Assembly (NCBI GenBank): GCA_902783165.1
Contig: CACZPU010000117.1
Span: 1 to 44,683 of the forward strand
DNA from: an uncultured Prevotellaceae bacterium
GTDB taxonomy: Bacteria > Bacteroidota > Bacteroidia > Bacteroidales > Bacteroidaceae
DNA length: 44,683 nt
Reading direction: 5' to 3'
Positions 1 through 7,671 of this stretch are shown one piece after another. Each line of letters starts with the position of its first letter. Position 1 is the stretch's first letter. Position numbers and translations under genes: made by a program. The notes below the pieces were generated by a model. The model was not told where the DNA came from, ran no database searches, and saw only the letters and a list, made by a program, of their open reading frames with translations.

Positions 1-36
1 ATGGGACGCGGGACAAACATTGAAGACGAATTGTAA
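1..36 (+). CDS. 3' end of an upstream gene (partial)
   Basis: Frame 1 is open from the first base and ends at a TAA at 34-36; the visible tail reads MGRGTNIEDEL. A terminator-like inverted repeat begins on the stop codon, which supports a real gene end. Too little remains to assign a function, and the ATG at position 1 need not be the start. Confidence 0.35.
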   Translation: MGRGTNIEDEL

Positions 37-100
37 ATGCACTGTTCGGCGGGGCCAAAAATATGCCTGAAAAAGGCTGAATGGGGCGTTTGCATTTTTT
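35..100 (+). terminator. terminator-like inverted repeat after the window-edge gene
   Basis: AAATGCA at 35-41 pairs with TGCATTT at 91-97, and the T run extends to 100. The long loop contains a small inner hairpin, GCCT-GAAAA-AGGC, at 65-77. The basal stem is only 7 bp, so this is a moderate candidate. Confidence 0.4.
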
Positions 101-153
101 AAGAGTATTTTGTTGTTTTATTAACAGATTTTCACACGCTACAGACTCCCATT

Positions 154-185
154 TTTGGTGGTGTGAGTGTTTCGTCGTAATTTTG
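154..185 (+). promoter_or_regulatory. Bacteroidetes-type promoter without an obvious gene
   Basis: TTTG at 154-157, 20 bp spacer, TAATTTTG at 178-185: a full match to the -33/-7 consensus of the Bacteroidetes primary sigma factor. The next credible start codon is topA at 756, so a transcript from here would begin with about 560 nt of non-coding repeat-bearing sequence. It could be a second topA promoter or the promoter of a non-coding RNA. Confidence 0.5.
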
Positions 186-443
186 CAGTCGAGTGGTGTA
201 GGTGTGTTGGTTGCGAGTGGGCGTAAGAATGGGGGAGCATGGTGGCTGTGTTGAAAGTGCTGTATGAAGGGGGAAATCATTCGGAGGACGCTCCAGGGTG
301 ATGGGAGGAATTGAAAATTGTGAGTACTATTATTTTGCAAATTGAGAGTAAAAAGGGGGAGGGGCGCCAGCGGGTGCTGAGAGATGAAGTCGGGAGAACG
401 AGGGTGTTGTGAACAAATGTTATTTTTGAAGCGTGTGAGCGTG

Positions 444-640
444 GTGCGACGAAGCAAGTTGCCAAGCGAATCGGAAGAGGACAACGAGCGTTGGCAAGCA
501 ACAAGCAAGCAGGTGGTGAGAGAACAGGCGGGTGCGATGAAGCAAGTTGCCAAGCGAATGGGAAGGGGCGGTGAGCGATGGCAAGCAACACATGAGCAGG
601 TGAGGGTGTCGGAGAAACAAGACGGGGTGCGATGAAGAAG
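444..640 (+). repeat. degenerate 88-95 bp tandem repeat in the topA upstream region
   Basis: GTGCGAY followed by GAAGCAAGTTGCCAAGCGAA occurs at 444-470 and 532-558, a period of 88 bp. The unit continues with GGAAGRGG and then TGGCAAGCAACA further along. A third copy begins with GTGCGATGAAG at 627, 95 bp on, and then decays. Neither period is a multiple of three, so the overlapping small open frames are not conserved between units and the repeat is unlikely to be coding. Confidence 0.65.
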
Positions 641-718
641 TGAATGGCGGTAAGGTCGGCTTTGGTTAAAAAATCTAAAATTATATCTATATAATAAGGT
701 GTATGGAAAAGTTTTACA

Positions 719-726
719 TAATTTTG
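719..726 (+). promoter_or_regulatory. -7 box before topA
   Basis: TAATTTTG lies 29 bp before the topA ATG at 756. The 11-mer TAATTTTGCAG is identical to that at the orphan promoter at 178. No good TTTG is found 19-21 bp upstream. Confidence 0.5.
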
Positions 727-755
727 CAGCCCCATATTAAAAATTGAATAGATAT

Positions 756-3071
756 ATGCAACAAAATCTGGTGATTGTCGAGAGCCCGGCCAAGGCCAAG
801 ACAATTGAGAAATTTCTGGGAAAGGAGTATAAGGTGATGTCTTCCTACGGTCATATCCGCGACCTGAAGAAGAAAGAGATAAGCATCGACATGGACTCGC
901 TGGAGCCTGACTATGAGGTGCCCGAGGAGAAACAGAAGCTGGTGAGCGAGCTGAAGAGTCAGGCCAGCAAGGCAAAGGCCGTTTGGCTGGCTTCCGATGA
1001 AGACCGCGAGGGAGAGGCCATTTCATGGCACTTGTGCGAGGTGCTCGGGCTCGACGAGAGTACCACCAACCGCATTGTGTTCCACGAGATTACGAAACCT
1101 GCCATTCTTCGCGCCATTGAGGAGCCCCGAAGGGTGAACATGAACCTTGTGAACGCCCAGCAGGCCCGCCGCGTGTTGGACCGCCTGGTGGGATTCAAGC
1201 TCTCGCCGGTGTTGTGGCGCAAGGTGAAGCCCGCCCTCTCGGCCGGTCGCGTGCAGAGCGTAGCCGTGCGACTCATAGTGGAGCGCGAGCGCGAGATACA
1301 GTCGTTTGTAAGTGAGCCCTACTACCGCGTGAACGGCGTGTTCGGGCTGATGAACGCCGACGGTTCGCAGTCGGAAGTGAAGGCAGAGCTCGACGTCAGA
1401 TTCAAGACACACGACGAGGCCATAGCCTTCTTGGAGAAGTGCAAGAACGCCACCTTTGCAGTGGCCTCGGTGAGCAAGAAACCACTCAAGCGCACACCGG
1501 CACCACCGTTCACCACATCGACACTCCAACAGGAGGCCGCCCGCAAACTCGGATTCACCGTGAGCCAGACCATGATGGTGGCTCAGCGACTCTATGAGAG
1601 CGGACACATCACCTACATGCGTACCGACTCGGTGAATCTATCCACACTCTGCCTGGGCACCAGCCGCGACGAGATAACACGCCTCTGGGGCGCAGAATAC
1701 AGCAAGACACGCAACTACCACACCAGTTCGAAGGGGGCACAAGAGGCGCACGAAGCCATCCGACCCACCTACATGAGCGCCACCGAGATAGAGGGAACCT
1801 CGCAGGAGCGCCGGCTCTACGACCTGATTTGGAAGCGCACCATAGCCAGCCAGATGGCCGATGCACAGATAGAGAAGACCACAGTGAACATCGGTGTGGC
1901 AGGAACCAGTGAGCTGTTCGTGGCACAAGGCGAAGTGGTGAACTTCGACGGTTTCCTCAAAGTCTACCGCGAGTCGGTCGACGACGAGGAGGGCAACGAG
2001 GAACAGTCGAATGTGCTGCCGCCGATGAAGGAGGGCGACAAGCTCGTGAGGCGCACTATCACAGCCACTGAGCGCTACAGCCAGGGACCGCTGAGATACA
2101 ACGAGGCAAGCCTCGTACACAAACTGGAAGAACTGGGCATCGGGCGCCCGTCAACCTATGCGCCCACCATCTCCACCATTCAGCAGCGCGAGTATGTGCA
2201 GAAAGGCGACAAGAAAGGCGAGGAGCGCAAATTCACCGTCGACACCTTGCAAGGCACCAAGATAAGCAGCAAGACACGCAAGGAGATGGCCGGAAGCGAC
2301 AAGGGCAAGCTGCTGCCTACCGACATCGGACTCGTGGTGAACGACTTCCTGATGAAATACTTCCCCACCATCATGGACTACAACTTCACCGCCAAGGTGG
2401 AGCAGGAGTTCGACCAGATTGCCGAGGGCAAGAAGCAGTGGGCTGCCATGATCAAGAAATTCTACAAGAACTTCGAACCAGTCGTGGAGAAGACCATCAA
2501 CGCACGCGAGGAGCACAAGGCCGGAGAGCGACTGCTGGGCAACGACCCCAAGAGCGGACAGCCCGTGTTCGTGAAGATAGGACGATTCGGACCCGTGGTG
2601 CAGATAGGTGCCGCCGACGACAAGGAGAAGCCACGCTTCGCACAGCTGCCGTCGGGCAGGAGCATGGAGAGCATGACGCTCGACGAGGCACTGGAGCTCT
2701 TCAAACTGCCGCGCACACTGGGACAATTCGAAGGCAGCGACGTGGTGATTGGCTCCGGACGATTCGGACCCTATGTGCTGCACAACAAGAAATTCGTGAG
2801 CATTCCCAAGAACGAAGACCCGCTGGGAGTGACACTCGAGCGCGCCATACAACTGGTGGAAAACAAGCGCAAGGAAGACGACGCACGCCACTTGAAGGCA
2901 TTCGACGAGCAGCCAGGACTCGAGGTGATGAACGGTAAATACGGCATCTACCTGGCTTACAACGGCAAGAACTACCGACTGCCCAAAGCCATGCAGAACA
3001 AAGCCGCCGAGCTGACCGCCGCAGAGTGCATGGAGGTGATTGAAAACCAAGACGCCAAGAAGAAGCAATAA
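756..3071 (+). CDS. topA: type IA DNA topoisomerase I
   Basis: DNA topoisomerase I relaxes negative supercoils by transient single-strand breakage. The 771-residue protein opens with the TOPRIM motif LVIVESPAKAKTIEKFLG, followed by SSYGHIRDL and DEDREGEAISWH with the metal-binding acidic residues. The active-site tyrosine lies in SGHITYMRTDS. The core ends around residue 590; the C-terminal third carries repeated short modules (GRFGPVVQIG, GRFGPYVLHN, GKYGIYLAYN) typical of the zinc-ribbon-derived tail of Bacteroidetes TopA, without the four-cysteine fingers of E. coli. An in-frame TTG lies at 744, but ATG 756 gives the canonical N-terminus MQQNLVIVE. First gene of a probable run with aroK and speA, using G/C-ending codons. 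Confidence 0.96.
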   Translation: MQQNLVIVESPAKAKTIEKFLGKEYKVMSSYGHIRDLKKKEISIDMDSLEPDYEVPEEKQKLVSELKSQASKAKAVWLASDEDREGEAISWHLCEVLGLDESTTNRIVFHEITKPAILRAIEEPRRVNMNLVNAQQARRVLDRLVGFKLSPVLWRKVKPALSAGRVQSVAVRLIVEREREIQSFVSEPYYRVNGVFGLMNADGSQSEVKAELDVRFKTHDEAIAFLEKCKNATFAVASVSKKPLKRTPAPPFTTSTLQQEAARKLGFTVSQTMMVAQRLYESGHITYMRTDSVNLSTLCLGTSRDEITRLWGAEYSKTRNYHTSSKGAQEAHEAIRPTYMSATEIEGTSQERRLYDLIWKRTIASQMADAQIEKTTVNIGVAGTSELFVAQGEVVNFDGFLKVYRESVDDEEGNEEQSNVLPPMKEGDKLVRRTITATERYSQGPLRYNEASLVHKLEELGIGRPSTYAPTISTIQQREYVQKGDKKGEERKFTVDTLQGTKISSKTRKEMAGSDKGKLLPTDIGLVVNDFLMKYFPTIMDYNFTAKVEQEFDQIAEGKKQWAAMIKKFYKNFEPVVEKTINAREEHKAGERLLGNDPKSGQPVFVKIGRFGPVVQIGAADDKEKPRFAQLPSGRSMESMTLDEALELFKLPRTLGQFEGSDVVIGSGRFGPYVLHNKKFVSIPKNEDPLGVTLERAIQLVENKRKEDDARHLKAFDEQPGLEVMNGKYGIYLAYNGKNYRLPKAMQNKAAELTAAECMEVIENQDAKKKQ

Positions 3072-3097
3072 ATGCTGACAACCACCACAAAACTCAC

Positions 3098-3643
3098 ATG
3101 GAAAGAATAATCCTTGTAGGCTACATGGGCGCCGGAAAGACCACCGTGGGCAACGCACTCGCAAAAGCACTCGGAATGACTTTCTACGACCTCGACTGGT
3201 ACATACAAAACCGCATGCGAAAGAAGGTGGCCGAAATATTCGCCGAAAGGGGAGAGGAGGCGTTCCGGCAAATGGAGTACAACATGCTCCACGAGGTGGC
3301 GGAGTTCGAAAACGTCATCGTCAGCTGCGGAGGAGGAACACCCTGCTTCTTCGACAACATGGAATACCTCAACAGACAAGGCCACACCGTTTACCTCAAG
3401 GCAACTCCAGAAGTGCTCTACAAGCACCTCAAGATGGCCAAGGTGGAACGACCGCTGCTCAAAGGAAAGAGTGACGACGAACTGCTCCGATTCATCAGTC
3501 AGCAGCTGGCCCAACGGGAACAATACTACACGAAAGCCCAACACGTGGTGGACGTGACACTTCTCGACGACTACGACAAGATTAAAACCACGGTGGAGCA
3601 CATCCGCCAACTCATCAACCCACACACCACCAAGGAACAATGA
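3098..3643 (+). CDS. aroK: shikimate kinase
   Basis: Phosphorylates shikimate to shikimate 3-phosphate with ATP in aromatic amino acid synthesis, in the cytoplasm. The 181-residue size is normal. The P-loop GYMGAGKTT sits at residues 8-16, the shikimate-binding DLDWYI near 30, the GGG loop (SCGGGTPCF) near 78, and the lid region RPLLKG near 118. It starts 26 bp after topA and its last four bases overlap speA (ATGA), so aroK and speA are translationally coupled. Confidence 0.95.
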   Translation: MERIILVGYMGAGKTTVGNALAKALGMTFYDLDWYIQNRMRKKVAEIFAERGEEAFRQMEYNMLHEVAEFENVIVSCGGGTPCFFDNMEYLNRQGHTVYLKATPEVLYKHLKMAKVERPLLKGKSDDELLRFISQQLAQREQYYTKAQHVVDVTLLDDYDKIKTTVEHIRQLINPHTTKEQ

Positions 3644-5532
3644 AAAAATGGACTATTGACGACTCGAAGGAGCTCTACAACATCAACGGGTGGGGCACCT
3701 CCTATTTCGGCATCAACGAACAGGGAAACGTCTATGTGACTCCCTGCAAGGACACCACGCAGATAGACCTGCGAGAAGTGATGGACGAACTGGCCTTGCG
3801 CGATGTGACATCGCCGGTGCTGCTCAGATTCCCCGACATTCTCGACAGCCGCATCGAAAAGACATGGAGCTGCTTCAAAAAAGCGAGCGAGGAATACAAC
3901 TACAAGGGAGAGAACTACGTGGTCTACCCCATCAAGGTGAACCAGATGCAACCCGTGGTGGAGGAAATCATCTCCCACGGAAAGAAATTCAACCTCGGAC
4001 TGGAGGCCGGCTCCAAACCAGAACTTCATGCGGTCATTGCCATGCAGTGCCAGAGCGACTCCATCATCATCTGCAACGGATACAAAGACCAAAGCTACAT
4101 AGAGCTCGCCTTGCTGGCGCAGAAAATGGGCAAGCAGATCTTTATCGTCGTGGAGAAACGAAACGAACTGGAAATCATCGCCAAGGTGGCCAAGAAACTC
4201 AACGTGATGCCCAACATTGGCATTCGCATCAAACTCGCTTCTTCGGGCTCCGGAAAATGGGAGGAGAGCGGAGGAGACGCTTCCAAGTTCGGACTCACAA
4301 GCGCCGAACTGCTCGACGCACTGGAACTGCTCGACAAGAAGGGAATGCGCCAATGCCTCAGGCTCATACACTTCCACATCGGAAGCCAGATAACCAAGAT
4401 AAGACGAATTCAGACCGCACTCAGAGAGGCTTCACAATTCTATATACAGCTCCACAAAATGGGCTACAACGTCGATTTCGTGGATTGCGGAGGTGGACTC
4501 GGAGTGGACTACGACGGCACTCGCTCACCATCAAGCGAAAGCTCGGTGAACTATAGCATTCAGGAGTATGTCAACGACTGCATCTACACCTTTGTGGAGG
4601 CTGCCAACAAAAACAATCTGCCGCACCCCAACATCATCACTGAGAGCGGACGCTCGCTGGCTGCTCACCACAGCGTGCTCGTCATTGACGTGCTCGAAAC
4701 AGCCTCACTGCCCGAAATGCCCGACGAGTTCGAACCCGACGAAAACTCACACCAGCTGGTGAAAGACCTCTATGACATCTGGGACAATCTCTCGCCAAGA
4801 AACGTGCTCGAAGACTGGCACGACGCCGAACAGATACGCGAAGAGGTGCTCGACCTGTTCAGCCACGGTATCGTAGACCTCAAGACAAGGGCGGAGATTG
4901 AGGCTATGTACTGGAGCGTTTGCCACGAGATAAACATCCTCACCAAAGGACTCAAGCACATTCCTGAGGAACTCATGAACATCGATAAGTTGCTGGCAGA
5001 CAAATACTTCTGCAACTTCTCACTCTTCCAAAGCCTGAGCGACTCGTGGGCCATAGACCAACTGTTCCCCATCATGCCTATACAAAGACTCGACGAGCGG
5101 CCTACAAGAAACGCAACCATACAGGACATTACGTGCGACAGCGATGGAAAAATTGCCAATTTCGTCACCAATCGCATCAACTCTCACTCTTTGCCCGTAC
5201 ACGCTCTGCGCAAGAACGAGAACTACTATCTGGGAGTGTTCCTCGTGGGAGCCTACCAAGAAATACTTGGCGACATGCACAACCTCTTCGGAGACACCAA
5301 TGCCGTGCACATCAGCGTGAAAGACGGCCACTACCACATTGACCAGATAATCGACGGAGAAACCGTGGCTGAGGTGCTCGACTACGTGCAGTACGACGCC
5401 AAGAAACTGGTGCGTCAACTAGAGGTCTGGGTGGCAAAGAGCGTGAAGCAGAACAAAATCACACTCGAGGAGGGAAAAGAGTTCTTGAGCAACTATCGTT
5501 CGGGCCTCTACGGATACACTTACCTGGAGTGA
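3640..5532 (+). CDS. speA: biosynthetic arginine decarboxylase
   Basis: PLP-dependent decarboxylase that turns arginine into agmatine, the first step to putrescine and spermidine. The 630 residues match the long biosynthetic SpeA family (fold type III, alanine-racemase-like). The PLP lysine is Lys99 in VVYPIKVNQ. HFHIGSQ and the glycine-rich VDCGGGLGVDYDG follow, and the ITESGRS segment lies near 330. The ATGA overlap with aroK fixes the start. No speB or other polyamine gene follows directly. Confidence 0.95.
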   Translation: MKKWTIDDSKELYNINGWGTSYFGINEQGNVYVTPCKDTTQIDLREVMDELALRDVTSPVLLRFPDILDSRIEKTWSCFKKASEEYNYKGENYVVYPIKVNQMQPVVEEIISHGKKFNLGLEAGSKPELHAVIAMQCQSDSIIICNGYKDQSYIELALLAQKMGKQIFIVVEKRNELEIIAKVAKKLNVMPNIGIRIKLASSGSGKWEESGGDASKFGLTSAELLDALELLDKKGMRQCLRLIHFHIGSQITKIRRIQTALREASQFYIQLHKMGYNVDFVDCGGGLGVDYDGTRSPSSESSVNYSIQEYVNDCIYTFVEAANKNNLPHPNIITESGRSLAAHHSVLVIDVLETASLPEMPDEFEPDENSHQLVKDLYDIWDNLSPRNVLEDWHDAEQIREEVLDLFSHGIVDLKTRAEIEAMYWSVCHEINILTKGLKHIPEELMNIDKLLADKYFCNFSLFQSLSDSWAIDQLFPIMPIQRLDERPTRNATIQDITCDSDGKIANFVTNRINSHSLPVHALRKNENYYLGVFLVGAYQEILGDMHNLFGDTNAVHISVKDGHYHIDQIIDGETVAEVLDYVQYDAKKLVRQLEVWVAKSVKQNKITLEEGKEFLSNYRSGLYGYTYLE

Positions 5533-5646
5533 CAGGCTTAAGCCCTGACGACGGAAGCAATACGTTCAGCAGGGGCGACACCGACGGAACTGTCTTTCGG
5601 AAGATAGGTTGACTAGAATAAAAAACATCATAAATACATACCGACC

Positions 5647-6417
5647 ATGGAGAAGTTGACTGTTGTGAAGGTGGGCGGGGCCATTGTGGAAGACCCACAA
5701 CAACTAAATGTGCTGATGGAAGCCTTCTGCGCCATTGAAGGCTCTAAAGTGCTCGTGCATGGAGGAGGGAGGAAAGCCACCGACATAGCCGGAAAACTGG
5801 GCTTGGAGAGCCGTATGGTGAACGGCAGGCGCATCACCGACAAGGACATGCTGCAGGTGGTGACCATGGTGTACGGCGGGCTTGTGAACAAAAACCTCGT
5901 GGCCATGCTTCAGGCAAGGAGCGTGAATGCGCTCGGGCTCACCGGCGCAGACATCAACGTGATGAAAGCGCACAAACGACCGCCTGTCAACGACATTGAC
6001 TTCGGATTCGTGGGCGATGTGGACCATACAGACGGACTGACACTTGCCAAACTCATTCGCGAGGGCATTACACCCGTCATGGCGCCATTGACACACGACG
6101 GAAACGGTACGCTCCTCAACACCAACGCCGACACCATCGCAAGCCAAACGGCAAGGGCGCTGGCCAAACATTACGAGGTGACGCTCGTCTACACCTTCGA
6201 GCACATGGGCGTGTTGCGCAACCCCGAAGACCCGCAAAGCGCCATTCCAACCATCAACCGGGATAGTTTCAAGCAGTTGGTGAGCGAAGGTGTTGTGTCG
6301 GGAGGTATGATTCCCAAACTCGAAAATGCTTTCCAAGCCATCGACGAAGGCGTGAAAAGGGTGATTATCACTCATCCATCGGTCATTCACCACCCTGAAA
6401 GCACGATCATCAGCTGA
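5647..6417 (+). CDS. argB: N-acetylglutamate kinase family (possibly N-succinylglutamate kinase)
   Basis: Amino acid kinase fold, 256 residues. The N-terminal VKVGGAIVED, VHGGGRKATDIA near residue 37, the LTGADINV turn near 98 and the C-terminal GGMIPKLENA are all ArgB signatures. It makes the gamma-phosphate of N-acylglutamate in arginine synthesis. In Bacteroides the arginine pathway is known to run through N-succinyl intermediates, so the substrate may be N-succinylglutamate; the sequence alone does not decide this. It lies 114 bp after speA, so arginine synthesis and use are adjacent. Confidence 0.92.
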   Translation: MEKLTVVKVGGAIVEDPQQLNVLMEAFCAIEGSKVLVHGGGRKATDIAGKLGLESRMVNGRRITDKDMLQVVTMVYGGLVNKNLVAMLQARSVNALGLTGADINVMKAHKRPPVNDIDFGFVGDVDHTDGLTLAKLIREGITPVMAPLTHDGNGTLLNTNADTIASQTARALAKHYEVTLVYTFEHMGVLRNPEDPQSAIPTINRDSFKQLVSEGVVSGGMIPKLENAFQAIDEGVKRVIITHPSVIHHPESTIIS

Positions 6418-6455
6418 CACCTATAACCCCATTGTAACACAGAAGGAGCAACGAT

Positions 6456-6986
6456 ATGAGAACATTTTTGAAGCAAAGGTTTGCAGTGGCCCTCTTGGCC
6501 ATAGGAACCACGATGGCACTCATGACGGCGTGCGGAACGGCCAACACCGACTCTCTGTCAAAAGCCGAGCGCAAAAGAATACAGGAAATGAAGGTGAAGG
6601 AAATGCTCGACAACCGACACTTCAAGATAGAAGTGGACATGATGCACCCACACACCTATCCCGCAAGACAATTGTCGTCGTACTACTCTGTGGAGGTGCG
6701 CAACGACTCGCTCATCTCGTACCTGCCTTATATGGGAAGAGCCTACTCGGTGCCCTACGGAGGAGGCAAGGCGCTCAACTTCGAGGCGCCTTTGAAGAAC
6801 TACAAGGAAGTGGAGGGAAGTCGCAACTTGAGGCGCATCTACGTGCAGGTGTACAACGACGAGGACATCTATACCTATATGTTCGAGGTGTTCGCCAACG
6901 GAAAGTCGACAGTACATGTGGACTCGAGAAACCGACAGCCCATCTCGTTCGATGGAGATGTTGTAACCGAGGAAAACAAAAAATAA
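6456..6986 (+). CDS. DUF4251 lipoprotein
   Basis: A 176-residue exported lipoprotein. The signal peptide ends in a lipobox (LMTAC, Cys26). The body has the DUF4251 pattern: SSYYSVEVRNDSLISYLPY, then GRAYSVPYGGG, then a beta-rich end with short hydrophilic tail. DUF4251 proteins are widespread in Bacteroidales and have no established function. Unusually for this window, a clear AAGGAG lies about 7 bp before the ATG. It follows argB by 38 bp, so it may share its transcript. Confidence 0.85.
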   Translation: MRTFLKQRFAVALLAIGTTMALMTACGTANTDSLSKAERKRIQEMKVKEMLDNRHFKIEVDMMHPHTYPARQLSSYYSVEVRNDSLISYLPYMGRAYSVPYGGGKALNFEAPLKNYKEVEGSRNLRRIYVQVYNDEDIYTYMFEVFANGKSTVHVDSRNRQPISFDGDVVTEENKK

Positions 6987-7030
6987 CATTATTTATGACC
7001 GCGGCTCAACTCTTTTTGAAAGAAAAGCAT

Positions 7031-7038
7031 TACTTTTG
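7031..7038 (+). promoter_or_regulatory. -7 box before the FMN-binding protein
   Basis: TACTTTTG lies 31 bp before the ATG at 7070. A TTTG at 7015-7018 is too close (12 bp) to serve as a -33 element, so the upstream half is weak. Confidence 0.45.
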
Positions 7039-7069
7039 CCGCGAAATATCACATATAGACTAAGACAAA

Positions 7070-7489
7070 ATGAACAGAAAAAGGCTCAACAAAACGCTTT
7101 GCGGCATCATGATGCTGCTGGCCGCTACAGCCATACAAAGCGCCGTTGCAGGGCGCGCTGACGACTCGGTCATCACGAAGATGGCCGATGGCACCTATGT
7201 GGTGAACACCACCACTCTGGCTTCTGATGTGAAAGGCTATCGCAACACCACACCGCTGAAGATTCATGTGAAGGGCGACAAAGTGGTGAAAGTGGAGGCT
7301 TTGCGCAATCAGGAAACTCCCAAATACTGGGTGAAAGTGAAGAACGAGGTGCTTGGCAAGTGGGATGGCAAGAAGGTTTCAAAGGCTATCAAGATGAAAG
7401 TGGACGGTGTGACCGGAGCCACCATGTCGAGCGACGCGGTGAAAGAGAACGTGAAACGTGGACTGAAATACTATCAGGAAAACAAATAG
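7070..7489 (+). CDS. small exported FMN-binding domain protein
   Basis: 139 residues: an N-terminal signal segment (MMLLAATAIQSAVA), then a single FMN_bind domain. The flavinylation-type motif DGVTGATMSS at residues 112-121 places the likely acceptor threonine at Thr118, as in NqrC/RnfG, where ApbE attaches FMN covalently through a phosphoester. The protein is just one domain, without the membrane helix or partner subunits of RnfG/NqrC, so it is probably a periplasmic flavin electron carrier. No apbE or reductase lies in the window. It faces GH115 tail to tail. Confidence 0.82.
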   Translation: MNRKRLNKTLCGIMMLLAATAIQSAVAGRADDSVITKMADGTYVVNTTTLASDVKGYRNTTPLKIHVKGDKVVKVEALRNQETPKYWVKVKNEVLGKWDGKKVSKAIKMKVDGVTGATMSSDAVKENVKRGLKYYQENK

Positions 7490-7578
7490 TCGGATTATCC
7501 GAAATAAGACAAACACGTTTGTTTTTGTAGAGGAAAATATTTACATTGTGCTTATTAAATATTTATTTTTAATTAGGA

Positions 7579-7604
7579 AGGCGTGGCCGTTGATGGTCAC
7601 GCCT
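7579..7604. terminator. hairpin between convergent genes
   Basis: AGGCGTGGCC and GGTCACGCCT form a 10 bp stem with one G-U pair and a 6-base loop, midway between the FMN-binding gene (plus) and GH115 (minus). Neither side has a perfect T run (plus side CTCTCTCTTGTCC), so it may serve as a bidirectional terminator of moderate strength. Confidence 0.55.
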
Positions 7605-7671
7605 CTCTCTTGTCCTTTTCCAAAGCAAACACTTCGCTTTGGTGTATTGTTGTTCAAATGAATCTCGCCCA

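Larger units (their letters stand above)
37..755 (+). other. non-coding region before topA
   Basis: Holds the terminator-like repeat (35-100), an orphan promoter (154-185), a G- and purine-rich stretch with the 88-95 bp repeats (444-640) and a topA-proximal -7 box (719-726). Open frames on both strands here, 249 codons on minus and 83 on plus, have low-complexity Arg/Ser/Pro/Leu compositions. I see no recognisable protein or tRNA. Confidence 0.6.

Noticed and set aside
384-635. 83-codon plus-strand frame
   Set aside because: It lies on the tandem repeat with a period not divisible by three, so the repeat units give different peptides. No start signal or family match.
277-1026. 249-codon minus-strand frame across the topA upstream region
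   Set aside because: Low-complexity Arg/Ser/Pro composition, runs 270 bp into the certain topA gene, and crosses the 88-bp repeats without keeping frame.
2151-3170. 339-codon frame antisense to topA
   Set aside because: A shadow of GC-rich coding sequence; composition is His/Val/Leu-rich without known motifs.
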